NCBI RefSeq assembly: GCF_009498295.1
Contig: NZ_CP040813.1
Span: 1,247,001-1,311,000, forward strand
Source: Oceanihabitans sp. IOP_32
GTDB taxonomy: Bacteria > Bacteroidota > Bacteroidia > Flavobacteriales > Flavobacteriaceae
Direction: 5' to 3'
DNA length: 64,000 nt
Numbering within the stretch: position 1 is the first letter of the stretch; the number at the start of each line of letters is the position of its first letter. The translations under genes and the position numbers were made by a program. The notes beneath the pieces were generated by a model. It was given only the letters and a program-made list of their open reading frames with translations, was not told where the DNA came from and made no database searches. Of this stretch, positions 46,751 through 56,646 are shown piece by piece.

Positions 46751-49657
46751 ATGTATAAATTATTGACCTTTAAAATTTTTATAATTTCCGCGCTATTCGC
46801 TTCATTTAGTACAGTCCATGCGCAGGAAGTAAACGGTACGGTTACCGACGAATCTGGCCCTGTACCTGGAGTATCTGTAATTATTAAAGGTACTACTGTA
46901 GGAACCACCACCGATTTTGATGGAAATTATTCCATTACTGCCAACAATGGGGATGTTCTTGTTTTTTCCTACGTGGGTTACGAGACGCAAGAAGTTACAG
47001 TGACTGGAAATATTATGAATGTTACCATGAAATCTGGGGTTGCCTTAGATGAGGTTGTGCTTGTTGGCTCAAGAAATCCTAGCAGAACAGCGACAGATAC
47101 TGCTGTACCTGTTGATGTTATCGACATCTCTGAACTCACAGCTGCAGGACCTCAAGTAAATTTAAATCAGATTTTAAATTTTGTAGCCCCCTCATTCACA
47201 TCAAACACGCAAACCATTTCTGATGGTACCGATCATATCGACCCTGCCTCGTTAAGAGGTTTAGGACCAGATCAAGTATTGGTTTTAATAAACGGCAAGA
47301 GAAGACATAATTCTTCTTTAGTTAATGTTAATGGTACTTTTGGTAGAGGTAGCGTGGGTACAGACTTAAACGCCATACCATCTGGGGCTATTAAACGCTT
47401 GGAGGTATTAAGAGATGGCGCTGCTGCACAATACGGCTCTGATGCTATTGCAGGGGTTATTAATATCGTTTTAAACACCAGCGTAAACGAGCTTACTTTT
47501 AACGTAACATCGGGTGCAAATTTCTCTAAAAATGCCAATAAACAAACTGGAGGTGTCGATGGTGAAACCGTGAACATTAGTGTAAATTATGGAATCCCAT
47601 TAGGAGAAAAAGGAGGCTTTATTAATTTTACTGGTGATTTTGATTATAGAGAAGATTACAATAGAATGAAAGCCTGGGAAGGTAACATCTTCAATCAATA
47701 TAACACCATAGAACGTTTTGCTAATAATGATGGCTACGATATCGCAAATTTATTAGATGATGATGTTGCAGATGTTATTCAATATGGCAATGCCGCTGGC
47801 TTTAGCTTAGATCCGGCAGCTACAAAAGCAGATTTGCAAAGTATTTTGAGTGCCGACAATACGGAAGCCGAACTAGCAGCTCGCGGATTAGAACGTAGTG
47901 ATTTTAATATGCGTGTTGGCCAATCTCAACTTCGTGGAGGCCGCTTTTTTGCTAATTTATCAATACCGATGGATAACAATGGCACAGAATTATATTCCTT
48001 TGCTGGTATGAGCTCAAGAAAAGGAAACTCGGCAGGGTTTTACAGATTACCAAACCAAGCAAGAACCTACACACCAGCTTATATTAACGGTTTTTTACCA
48101 GAAATTAATTCCACGATTAGCGATAAATCTATAGCTGTAGGAATTAAAGGAAAAGTAAACAACTGGAATGTCGATTTGAGTAATACCTATGGCAAAAACG
48201 AATTTCTCTACACTATTGGAAACACGTTTAACGCCTCCCTTCAAAACACATCGCCAACAACATTTGATGCTGGTGGCTTTAACTTTGTTCAAAACACCGT
48301 AAATTTAGATATAAGTCAGTTTTATGATGATATAATGAACGGATTAAACGTGGCCTTTGGTGCCGAATATCGATCTGAAAACTATGAAATTGAAGCTGGA
48401 GAAGAAGCCTCTTACGGTCAATATACGTCTGCTGGCGTACTTATTACAACCCCAACTCAAAATCCTTCAGTAGATTTCTTTGGTAATGCTCGACCAGGAG
48501 GCTCGCAAGTATTTCCAGGTTTTGGCACTAAAAACGAACTCTCTAGAGGCCGAAGTAGTATTGCTGGGTATTTTGATTTAGAAGCCGATATTACCGAAAA
48601 ACTGCTTCTTAGTTTCGCCACACGTTTTGAAAACTATTCAGATTTCGGGTCGACCATTAACTTTAAACTCGCAGGAAGAATAAAAGCTAGCGATAATCTA
48701 AACTTTAGAGCCGCGGCAAATACAGGTTTTCGAGCGCCTTCGTTACACCAATTAAACTTTAACTCTACCTCAACGTTATTTAACCAACAAGGAGAGCCAG
48801 AAGAGGTAGGGACATTCTCGAATGATAGTAGAGCCGCTCAATTATTAGGCATCCCACAGTTAAAGGAGGAAACTTCAAGAAGTTTAAGTTTAGGTTTTAC
48901 GGCAAAAATACCAGATGCTAACTTAACCTTTACGGTAGATGGTTATTTTGTTGGTATTGACGATAGAGTGGTATATACCGGACAATTTTCTCCAAAACTA
49001 GATGACTCTGGCGTACCAATTGACGCCGCTAATGCAGAATTAGCAAATTTATTAAAGCAAGCCAATGCCTCTAAGGCTTCATTTTTTGCAAATGCAATCG
49101 ACACAGAATCTAAAGGATTAGATATTGTTATTACGCATACAGCAGATATAGGCAGCAATGCAAGATTGAAATCTGATTTATCTGGAACATTTTCTAAAAC
49201 AAAACAAGTAGGTGCTATTAACGCCTCCCAAATATTAGAAGATGCTGGTCAAGTAGGCACTTATTTCCCAGAGGACAGTAGAGTTTATTTAGAAGAAGCA
49301 GTCCCAAGAACTAAGGTGAATTTAACCAATAATTTAAGCATTGGTAAATGGAATGTCTTTTTAAGAAATAATTTCTTTGGTGAAGTTACCGAAGCCACAA
49401 CCAATATTGATACGCAAGAGATTTACGGATCGAAAGTGGTAACCGATTTATCTTTTGGCTACAAAGCTTCCGAAAGCTTAACCCTTACCATTGGTGCTAA
49501 TAATTTATTAGATATTTACCCAGATAGAGCTGCCGAAGTTTTACCTAACGGAGGCACCAATAGAAGTAGTGGTCGTTTTGATTGGTCTAGAAGAGCGCAA
49601 CAATTTGGTATTGCAGGACGCTTCCTTTTTGCTAGAGTGAGCTTCCAATTAAAATAA
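46751..49657 (+). CDS. TonB-dependent outer-membrane receptor (first of a tandem pair)
   Basis: The 968-residue protein has a Sec signal peptide (FIISALFASFSTVHAQ). A carboxypeptidase-regulatory-like domain follows (about 26-100, GTTVGTTTDFDGNYSITANNG), then a plug domain (PVDVIDISEL, LRGLGPDQVLVLINGKRRH, RLEVLRDGAAAQYGSDAIAGVINIVL). The barrel ends in an aromatic-rich strand (FARVSFQLK). It imports an unknown ligand, perhaps an iron complex or sugar. No SusD partner follows. A terminator separates it from its paralogue. Confidence 0.94.
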   Translation: MYKLLTFKIFIISALFASFSTVHAQEVNGTVTDESGPVPGVSVIIKGTTVGTTTDFDGNYSITANNGDVLVFSYVGYETQEVTVTGNIMNVTMKSGVALDEVVLVGSRNPSRTATDTAVPVDVIDISELTAAGPQVNLNQILNFVAPSFTSNTQTISDGTDHIDPASLRGLGPDQVLVLINGKRRHNSSLVNVNGTFGRGSVGTDLNAIPSGAIKRLEVLRDGAAAQYGSDAIAGVINIVLNTSVNELTFNVTSGANFSKNANKQTGGVDGETVNISVNYGIPLGEKGGFINFTGDFDYREDYNRMKAWEGNIFNQYNTIERFANNDGYDIANLLDDDVADVIQYGNAAGFSLDPAATKADLQSILSADNTEAELAARGLERSDFNMRVGQSQLRGGRFFANLSIPMDNNGTELYSFAGMSSRKGNSAGFYRLPNQARTYTPAYINGFLPEINSTISDKSIAVGIKGKVNNWNVDLSNTYGKNEFLYTIGNTFNASLQNTSPTTFDAGGFNFVQNTVNLDISQFYDDIMNGLNVAFGAEYRSENYEIEAGEEASYGQYTSAGVLITTPTQNPSVDFFGNARPGGSQVFPGFGTKNELSRGRSSIAGYFDLEADITEKLLLSFATRFENYSDFGSTINFKLAGRIKASDNLNFRAAANTGFRAPSLHQLNFNSTSTLFNQQGEPEEVGTFSNDSRAAQLLGIPQLKEETSRSLSLGFTAKIPDANLTFTVDGYFVGIDDRVVYTGQFSPKLDDSGVPIDAANAELANLLKQANASKASFFANAIDTESKGLDIVITHTADIGSNARLKSDLSGTFSKTKQVGAINASQILEDAGQVGTYFPEDSRVYLEEAVPRTKVNLTNNLSIGKWNVFLRNNFFGEVTEATTNIDTQEIYGSKVVTDLSFGYKASESLTLTIGANNLLDIYPDRAAEVLPNGGTNRSSGRFDWSRRAQQFGIAGRFLFARVSFQLK

Positions 49658-49677
49658 GATTTTATTTGAATCTAATT

Positions 49678-49705
49678 AAAAAGCTCTGCAATCGCAGAGC
49701 TTTTT
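49678..49705 (+). terminator. Terminator after the first TonB receptor
   Basis: AAAAAGCTCTGC pairs with GCAGAGCTTTTT around four bases, 20 bases after the stop codon. Confidence 0.85.
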
Positions 49706-49967
49706 AATTTACAACACATCATGCACATCTTAACAATGATCTACCCTCCTTGAAAAAGAATAACAATAAAATATTTGTTCAAGATATTAAGTTTACCCTC
49801 AAAAAGCGTTTAAAAAAACAACAACACTAAATCATTTTTTTTAAGAATATTCTAAAATTAATTAGATTTTTGCTAAAATATTGCATTCACTTTTATTAAT
49901 TTCCCGATTATAACACATTTATTAAGGTAATTTTTATATTAGCAGCAACTAAAAAAACTAAACAGTT
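49706..49967. other. Leader of the second TonB receptor
   Basis: AT-rich, no ORF. TATATTAGCAGCAACTAA near 49937 parallels the sequence before the first receptor and may be its promoter. Otherwise nothing recognised. Confidence 0.3.
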
Positions 49968-52589
49968 ATGAAAAACCTAATCCCTTTAAAACCACTAGCA
50001 GTTGTACTCTTGTTAGTGGTCTCTAATTTAATGTTTGGTCAAACCGTATCCGGTTTAGTAACAGACGATACCTCGCAACCTGTACCTGGTGCTTCGGTAG
50101 TTCTAAAAGGCACGACAACAGGAACAACAACCGATTTTGATGGCAATTATACTATAAACGCAAACAATGGAGAAACCCTTGTTTTTTCTTATGTAGGCTA
50201 CGAAACTCAAGAGGTTATAGTATCAGGAAGCACCTTAAATGTGACTTTGCAATCTGGAGTAGCACTTGATGCTGTTATGCTGGTGGGAAGTAGAGCCAAA
50301 CCTAGAACGATATTAGATTCTCCCGTGCCAATCGATAATATTGGAGTAAGCAAATTGAAAAACACTGGCCAACCTACGGTAGATAAAATGCTTACTTATA
50401 AAGTCCCATCTTTCAACTCGTCAAATCAAACCGTTTCAGACGCAACGGCACATTTTGATCCTGCAGATTTAAGAGGATTAGGACCGAGTAGAACTTTGGT
50501 TTTAGTGAATGGAAAAAGAAAAAATCAAAGTGCTTTAGTTTATATTAATGACACCCCAGGTAAAGGTGAAGTTGGAGTCGATTTAAAAAGTATACCTGCC
50601 GCCGCCATAGAGAGGATTGAAGTTTTAAGAGATGGCGCATCAGCACAATACGGATCTGATGCCATAGCGGGAGTAATTAACATGGTTTTAAAAAAAGGCG
50701 TTGACTATACCACAGTTAATGCCAAAACTGGTATTACCACAGAAGGCGATGGCTTTAACTACGGCATAGATATAAATACCGGCATTACTGGTGAAACCGG
50801 AGGATATTTAAATTTAACCTTTGGCTATTACGAGCAAGATAAAACAGACAGATCTGGAACACCAGGAGCAGATGCTTTATTTGGAGTTGCAGCTAACGAT
50901 CCTACTTTTGGGTCGTGGTTAGCAGAAAATGCAGATTTAGGAACCATAGTTGGCCAACCAGAATTAAAGAAAACCGATGTGTTTTTTAATGCAGGTATGC
51001 CTTTTAAGAATGGTAAAGGAGAGTTCTACACTTTTGGAGGTTTATCTTACAGAAAAGGAAAGAGTTTTGCCTTATATAGAACCCCATATTGGGTTCAAGA
51101 TCCTTTTAATCTGTTACACGAAGCAGGAACCACCTACCAAGGGTTTCAGCCAAATTTTGAAACCGATATTAGAGATAATAATGTTACGGTTGGAACCAAA
51201 TGGGGGCTGCTTGGATTTGATGTTGATTTGAGCGGTACTTATGGTAGAAATGCGGTAGATTACGAAATAACCAATAGTTTGAACCCGTCGTTAGGAGCGA
51301 GCAGTCCGACAGCTTTTGACGCTGGAGCTTATTCCTTTAGTAATACTCTAGCTAATTTTGATGTGTCTAGAAGTTTTGGTGCATTAAGTCTTGCTTTTGG
51401 TGCCGAAATTAAAGGCGAACGCTTTACAGCCAAGGCGGGAGAGCCAGCGTCGTATATTGGTGGTGGCGCACAATCGTTTCCTGGCCTACAACCGAGTAAT
51501 GTGGTTACCGCCACAAGAGATAATTATGGCGTTTACGCCGATGTAGAATGGGAACCTATAGAAGCCCTTTTAATTGGAGGCGCTGTAAGATATGAGGATT
51601 TTAGCGATTTTGGAGATAATACCTCTTGGAAAATTAATGCCAGATATTCTTTGGGTGAAAGTGGTGCCTTAAGAGGATCTTATAGCACAGGGTTTAGAGC
51701 ACCTGCATTACATCAAATATATTTAAGTAATATTCAAACCTTAGTTTCTGGCGGAACTATTTCTAACCAAGGTACTTTTAATAATGTAGATCCGGTAATT
51801 AGAACAGGTTTAGGGGTGCCCCAATTAACGGCAGAAACCTCGAAAAATATTTCTGCAGGTATTACCTATAAATTTAATAACAACTTTACAGCCTCGGTAG
51901 ATTTTTACAACGTAAAAGTGGACGACCGCGTATTGTTTACCGGAGAAATAGGTTTTGATGGAGATGATACGACTACAAATCCAGTAGAGCAAGTCTTAAT
52001 AGACAATTCTATTACCAGTTTAAAATTCTTTACCAATGCTGTAAATACTGAAACTACAGGCGTAGACATCGTTCTTAATTACAGCAATATCGAATTGGGT
52101 GATGGTAAATTAAACGCCTCTTTAGCGGCCAACTTTAACGAAACTAAAATTAAAGGAAAAATAGGAACCCCTGCATTGTTAGAAGCCAATGGATATGACA
52201 TTTTTAACAGAAAAGAGCAGTCAAGAATATTATCGGCAAGACCAAAATCTAAAATTTTATTAGGATTAGATTATGGTATTAATAAATGGAATTTTATTGT
52301 TAATAACACCTATTTTGGTGAAGTGACTTGGCAGCATGCCACAACACCTGCTAACGACCAGACATTTTCTGGTAAAGTGATTACCGATTTAGTAATTAAC
52401 TATGAGTTTAGTGAGAAGTTCTCTGCTAATGTATCGGCAAGCAATTTATTAGATGTCTATCCAGATGCTATAGATCCTAAGGGTGATGTGGTTACCGATC
52501 TGGGAGGTCGTTTCAAGTACCCGTGGGAAGTAAATCAATTTGGATTTAATGGCACTACCATTAATGCTGGAGTTACCTTTAAATTTTAA
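49968..52589 (+). CDS. TonB-dependent outer-membrane receptor (second of a tandem pair)
   Basis: The 873-residue paralogue of the receptor upstream has a signal peptide (VVLLLVVSNLMFGQ). Its carboxypeptidase-regulatory-like domain is nearly identical in pattern (GTTTGTTTDFDGNYTINANNGETLVFSYVGYETQEV). The plug (LRGLGPSRTLVLVNGKRKNQ, RIEVLRDGASAQYGSDAIAGVINMVL) is shared too. The barrel is about 95 residues shorter, mainly in extracellular loops, so the two may differ in ligand. It has its own terminator and promoter-like leader, so the pair can be regulated separately. Confidence 0.94.
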   Translation: MKNLIPLKPLAVVLLLVVSNLMFGQTVSGLVTDDTSQPVPGASVVLKGTTTGTTTDFDGNYTINANNGETLVFSYVGYETQEVIVSGSTLNVTLQSGVALDAVMLVGSRAKPRTILDSPVPIDNIGVSKLKNTGQPTVDKMLTYKVPSFNSSNQTVSDATAHFDPADLRGLGPSRTLVLVNGKRKNQSALVYINDTPGKGEVGVDLKSIPAAAIERIEVLRDGASAQYGSDAIAGVINMVLKKGVDYTTVNAKTGITTEGDGFNYGIDINTGITGETGGYLNLTFGYYEQDKTDRSGTPGADALFGVAANDPTFGSWLAENADLGTIVGQPELKKTDVFFNAGMPFKNGKGEFYTFGGLSYRKGKSFALYRTPYWVQDPFNLLHEAGTTYQGFQPNFETDIRDNNVTVGTKWGLLGFDVDLSGTYGRNAVDYEITNSLNPSLGASSPTAFDAGAYSFSNTLANFDVSRSFGALSLAFGAEIKGERFTAKAGEPASYIGGGAQSFPGLQPSNVVTATRDNYGVYADVEWEPIEALLIGGAVRYEDFSDFGDNTSWKINARYSLGESGALRGSYSTGFRAPALHQIYLSNIQTLVSGGTISNQGTFNNVDPVIRTGLGVPQLTAETSKNISAGITYKFNNNFTASVDFYNVKVDDRVLFTGEIGFDGDDTTTNPVEQVLIDNSITSLKFFTNAVNTETTGVDIVLNYSNIELGDGKLNASLAANFNETKIKGKIGTPALLEANGYDIFNRKEQSRILSARPKSKILLGLDYGINKWNFIVNNTYFGEVTWQHATTPANDQTFSGKVITDLVINYEFSEKFSANVSASNLLDVYPDAIDPKGDVVTDLGGRFKYPWEVNQFGFNGTTINAGVTFKF

Positions 52590-52621
52590 TAAAATTAACC
52601 GCCTTATTAGTTAGTAAACAT

Positions 52622-52657
52622 AAAAAAGCTCAGCGCATAATGCACTGAGCTTTTTTT
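52622..52657 (+). terminator. Terminator after the second TonB receptor
   Basis: GCTCAG pairs with CTGAGC with additional partial pairing in the loop, flanked by A and T runs, 33 bases after the stop codon. Confidence 0.8.
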
Positions 52658-52712
52658 GTATGATTAAATTGTCGTTTAGACCTAAAAACAAAAATCTTTT
52701 ACAACTTGTTTA

Positions 52713-52969
52713 ATACCAGTTTAGTTTTAAAATGGCCTATGGTTAATTTGAATTGTTTTTTGTTCAGATGAAATAGAAATCGCAGATTCACGAACTCGTT
52801 ATTTTATTATAATATGGGCGTGAGCTAAAATCAAGGCGTAGTTATGGTTTTATTTTCTACCAAAATATGGGCGAAAAAGAACTGCGAAGCACATCATGAA
52901 CACCTATTTATAAAATAGAAAGATGCGAGCAAACACATTACAGGCGACATGACATGGTTAATTTGGTAC
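52713..52969 (+). repeat. Interspersed ATACCAA/TTGGTAT repeat, copy E
   Basis: 257 bp, ATACCAGTTTAGTTTTAAAATG at the left and GACATGGTTAATTTGGTAC at the right. It is very close to copy B inside, including GAACTGCGAAGCACATCATG. It lies in the 470-base gap between the TonB receptor terminator and the 3' end of the RND gene. Confidence 0.8.
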
Positions 52970-53059
52970 AAGTCCTTTTAAATAAGCATCAAACTCTCAT
53001 TTTTCATCTACAATTAATTGTATGAAATTCAATTAAAACCAAGTGAATTAGTTTTCAAA

Positions 53060-56000
53060 TTAATCTATAGCCGCATCCCTATTAATCGTACCCTCGGCAA
53101 TTAAATCTTGATCAGTTGAAACCACTCGATCTTTATACAACCACATTTTAAATTTAGTTATTAAAAAGAATAACACGGGCACGATAATTAAGGTCAAGAA
53201 TGTTGCTATTAGCAAACCGTATATCACAGTCCACGCTAACGGCCCCCAGAATACGACGTTATCTCCACCAAAATAAATGTTAGGATCAAAATCTTTAAAC
53301 AAAGTGAAAAAGTTTATATTAAATCCTGTTGCCAAAGGAATTAACCCTAAAATAGTAGTAATAGCAGTTAATAAAACAGGACGTAAACGCGCTTTTCCAG
53401 CTTTTACAATGCACTCAAACAAATCGTTAGTCTGTAAGTATATATTAGCTTCTAAGCCCAATTCGTTTTTCTTTCTATCAATGAGTAATTGGGCATAATC
53501 CAGCAAAACCACACCATTATTCACGACAATTCCAGCAAGGGAGATAATTCCCATCATGGTCATCATAATAACGAATGAAGCCCCAGTAATAACAATACCA
53601 CCAAACACACCAATAAAGCTTAAAAATATGGCTATCATGATAATGGTAGGCCTTGACACCGAATTAAATTGAAAAATGAGTATAAAGAAAATTAAAGCTA
53701 ATCCTGTTAGTAAAGCACCGTTTAAAAAGCTTTGCTGCTTGGCCTGCTCTTCTAATTGTCCGGTGTAATCTATTTTTATAGTATCTGGTAAATTCTCGAA
53801 ACCTTTCATTTCGTTTTGAATTTGAGCGACTATGGCACCAGCATCGACAAAACCTGGAGCTAAGGCCGAATACACCGTAACAACACGTTTTGTATCGTTG
53901 TGTTTAATGGCACTAAAGTTAGAGTTATTGCTTCTTGTAGCCAATGCAGATACAGGAATTTCTTTTATCTGCCCAGAAGCCATATCTCTAAACGTTATGT
54001 TTTGATTAAATAGTGCGCTGGTATTGTATCTGTTTTCTGCGTTAAAACGCACATAAATATCAAAATCGTCGCCATCTTCTTTATAAACCCCAGCTTTTGC
54101 ACCAAAAATAGAATTACGTATTTGCTGTCCCACTTGAGAGGCGCTCACACCCAACTCTCCAGCCTTCTTCCTGTCTACAACCACCAACATACCAGGTTTA
54201 TCCTTGTTGACATCAATTTTTAACTCATCGATTCCAGCAATGTTTTTAGAATTTATAAATTCGCGCATACGCTCGGCCGTATTAATTAACTCGTCGTAAT
54301 CGTCGCCTTCAAGTTCAATATTAATTGGCGACCCAGCAGGTGGTCCTGCAGCATCTTTTTCAACTGAAATTAAAACCCCTGGATAAACGCCAACCAAAGC
54401 TTGCTGTACTTTTTGACGTAGCAACTCACTGTCTTCTCCGCGTCTGTATTTAAACTCACGCATAGAGGCGGTAATTTTACCTTTATGTGGCATTTCTGAA
54501 GTGGAACCCCCATCGGTTTGCGGATTACCAGCACCTTCGCCAACTTGAGACACCGCACTTTCGACCATAAAATTATAATCCCCATCCTTGTATTGCGCAT
54601 CTTCAATCACTTCATACACCTTTTTTTCGATTTCTTTAGTGATGGCATTGGTTCTTTCAATATCTGTACCTTCAGGATATTCTATATAAACAATAATTTG
54701 GTTAGGCTTATTATCTGGAAAAAACTCCACGTTGGTACGTTGCGATGCTAGGGATGCTCCAAAAGCCACAAAAGATAGAATCAACAAAACAAAAGTAGAA
54801 CCCACTAACCAATAAGGCTTTTTATTTGTTAAAGCGCTTCTCAACTCCTTCTCGTACCAATTCTCCAGCTTAGGTAATATTTTATTTTGAAAACCATTAG
54901 TCCATTTTCGTAAAAACAGACGATAACCCCAGAGTAAGATTGCGGTAAAAATCATGAGCGAACCTAAGGCCCGATTTTCACCTCCAAAAATAAAAATAAG
55001 AAGCCCAATACCTGCCATTATAGCGGTGAGTTTAATTATTTTTTTAAGTGGCATATCGACATCCTCAGTACTCATAAATTCGGACACCAACACCGAATTA
55101 AAAAATATAGCCACCACTAAAGAGGACCCCAAAACCGTAGCTAAGGTTATAGGCAAAAGCTTCATAAACTCGCCCATAACTCCGGGCCATAAGCCCAACG
55201 GAATAAAGGCGGCCACTGTAGTTGCCGTAGAAATAATAATAGGAAACGCAATTTCTCCAATCCCTTTTTTGGCCGCATCAACACGCGTCATGCCCTCTTC
55301 GTCCATGAGGCGATACACATTTTCTACCACCACGATACCATTATCTACCAGCATACCTAAGCCCATAATAAGACCGAAAAGTATCATGGTATTCAAGGTA
55401 TAGCCAAATAGGTTTAAAATCATTAGAGACATAAACATAGACATGGGTATGGCAAACCCCACAAAAATGGCGTTTTTAAAGCCTAAAAAGAACATTAAAA
55501 CGGTAACTACTAAAATAACACCGAAAAGAATATTATTTACTAAATCGTCAACCTGACCAATGGTTACTCTAGATTGATCGTTGGCAATAGTCACTTTTAA
55601 GTCTTGCGGAAATACATTGTCAATAGCATATTGTACAATCTCTCGAATCTCTTCTGTGGCCGCTACCATGTTTTCGCCCGCACGTTTCTTTACATCGAGC
55701 ATAACCACTTGGTTTCCAAACTCTCTAGCATAAGTGGTCTTATCTTTAGACTTAAAAGACACCTGAGCTACATCTTTGAGATAAATAGGATTATTGTTTT
55801 CGCTTTTAACCACAAAGTTTTCAAGCTCATTGGGGTGTTCAATCTCTCCTAAAATACGAATGGTTCTTCGCTGGCCACTTGAAATTAGATTTCCTCCCGA
55901 CATGGTCACATTACCACCGTTAATGGTATTAATAATATCGTCAAAACTTACTTTAGAGGCTTGCATTTTAAAAATATCAACCGCTACCTCTACCTCTTTG

Positions 56001-56587
56001 TCTTGAACACCGCGAATATCTACTTGTTTAATTTCGAGTAGATTTTCTATTTCGTCTTGCAAATACTCACCGTATTCCTTAAGCTTCTCGACGGTATAAT
56101 CGCCAGAGATATTGATGTTTAAAATGGGCATCTCTTCACTTAAACTCAAGGCAAAAACGTTAGGCTCTACTTTTGCGCCATTAAAGGTTGGCCAATCTTC
56201 ACTAGACGTTTCAGAATCTATCTCATCTCGTACTTTTTGTTTGGCCTCGGCAATGGTTAAAGTCTCATCAAATTCTACAATAATTATAGATGAATCTTCT
56301 TGAGATGTCGAGGTAATATCTACAACGTTACTTACCGTTTTTAATTTATCTTCTAAAGGATCTGTTATTAATTTCTCAATATCTTCTGCTGTATTTCCAG
56401 GATAAACGGAACTAACATAAATTTTGGTCTCTTTTATTTCTGGAAAACTCTCACGAGGCATAGCGAAAAAGGCAGAAATACCTAAAAACAAAATTATCCC
56501 CATAACCACATACATGGTCGTTTTATTGTTTATGGCCCAAGACGATAAACCAAACTCTTTGTCTATTTGTTTTTTATTTTTAGTCAT
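53060..56587 (-). CDS. RND family efflux transporter, inner-membrane pump
   Basis: The 1175-residue pump has the RND architecture: helix at 30-50, two large periplasmic loops, and helices 2-6 (about 345-540) and 8-12 (about 980-1150). The proton-relay region LVDNGIVVVEN has a single Asp followed by Asn, where many drug pumps have Asp-Asp. It is about 130 residues longer than AcrB, partly from an insertion around residues 500-590 with an extra hydrophobic pair. It is likely energised by the proton gradient. It works with the adaptor and TolC-type protein encoded upstream. Substrate unknown. Confidence 0.94.
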   Translation of the reverse strand: MTKNKKQIDKEFGLSSWAINNKTTMYVVMGIILFLGISAFFAMPRESFPEIKETKIYVSSVYPGNTAEDIEKLITDPLEDKLKTVSNVVDITSTSQEDSSIIIVEFDETLTIAEAKQKVRDEIDSETSSEDWPTFNGAKVEPNVFALSLSEEMPILNINISGDYTVEKLKEYGEYLQDEIENLLEIKQVDIRGVQDKEVEVAVDIFKMQASKVSFDDIINTINGGNVTMSGGNLISSGQRRTIRILGEIEHPNELENFVVKSENNNPIYLKDVAQVSFKSKDKTTYAREFGNQVVMLDVKKRAGENMVAATEEIREIVQYAIDNVFPQDLKVTIANDQSRVTIGQVDDLVNNILFGVILVVTVLMFFLGFKNAIFVGFAIPMSMFMSLMILNLFGYTLNTMILFGLIMGLGMLVDNGIVVVENVYRLMDEEGMTRVDAAKKGIGEIAFPIIISTATTVAAFIPLGLWPGVMGEFMKLLPITLATVLGSSLVVAIFFNSVLVSEFMSTEDVDMPLKKIIKLTAIMAGIGLLIFIFGGENRALGSLMIFTAILLWGYRLFLRKWTNGFQNKILPKLENWYEKELRSALTNKKPYWLVGSTFVLLILSFVAFGASLASQRTNVEFFPDNKPNQIIVYIEYPEGTDIERTNAITKEIEKKVYEVIEDAQYKDGDYNFMVESAVSQVGEGAGNPQTDGGSTSEMPHKGKITASMREFKYRRGEDSELLRQKVQQALVGVYPGVLISVEKDAAGPPAGSPINIELEGDDYDELINTAERMREFINSKNIAGIDELKIDVNKDKPGMLVVVDRKKAGELGVSASQVGQQIRNSIFGAKAGVYKEDGDDFDIYVRFNAENRYNTSALFNQNITFRDMASGQIKEIPVSALATRSNNSNFSAIKHNDTKRVVTVYSALAPGFVDAGAIVAQIQNEMKGFENLPDTIKIDYTGQLEEQAKQQSFLNGALLTGLALIFFILIFQFNSVSRPTIIMIAIFLSFIGVFGGIVITGASFVIMMTMMGIISLAGIVVNNGVVLLDYAQLLIDRKKNELGLEANIYLQTNDLFECIVKAGKARLRPVLLTAITTILGLIPLATGFNINFFTLFKDFDPNIYFGGDNVVFWGPLAWTVIYGLLIATFLTLIIVPVLFFLITKFKMWLYKDRVVSTDQDLIAEGTINRDAAID

Positions 56588-56646
56588 TAGCAGTAGACTT
56601 TATTTTTTTATTTTTCGTGTTTTTATTTTTAATAACAACCTCTAAT

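Noticed and set aside
46751-52589. SusCD-type polysaccharide utilisation locus
   Set aside because: There is no SusD, glycoside hydrolase or sigma/anti-sigma pair next to the receptors.
4124-52969. Repeated blocks considered as a CRISPR array
   Set aside because: Copies are 150-260 bp, scattered over 50 kb, in both orientations, with no regular spacers and no cas genes.
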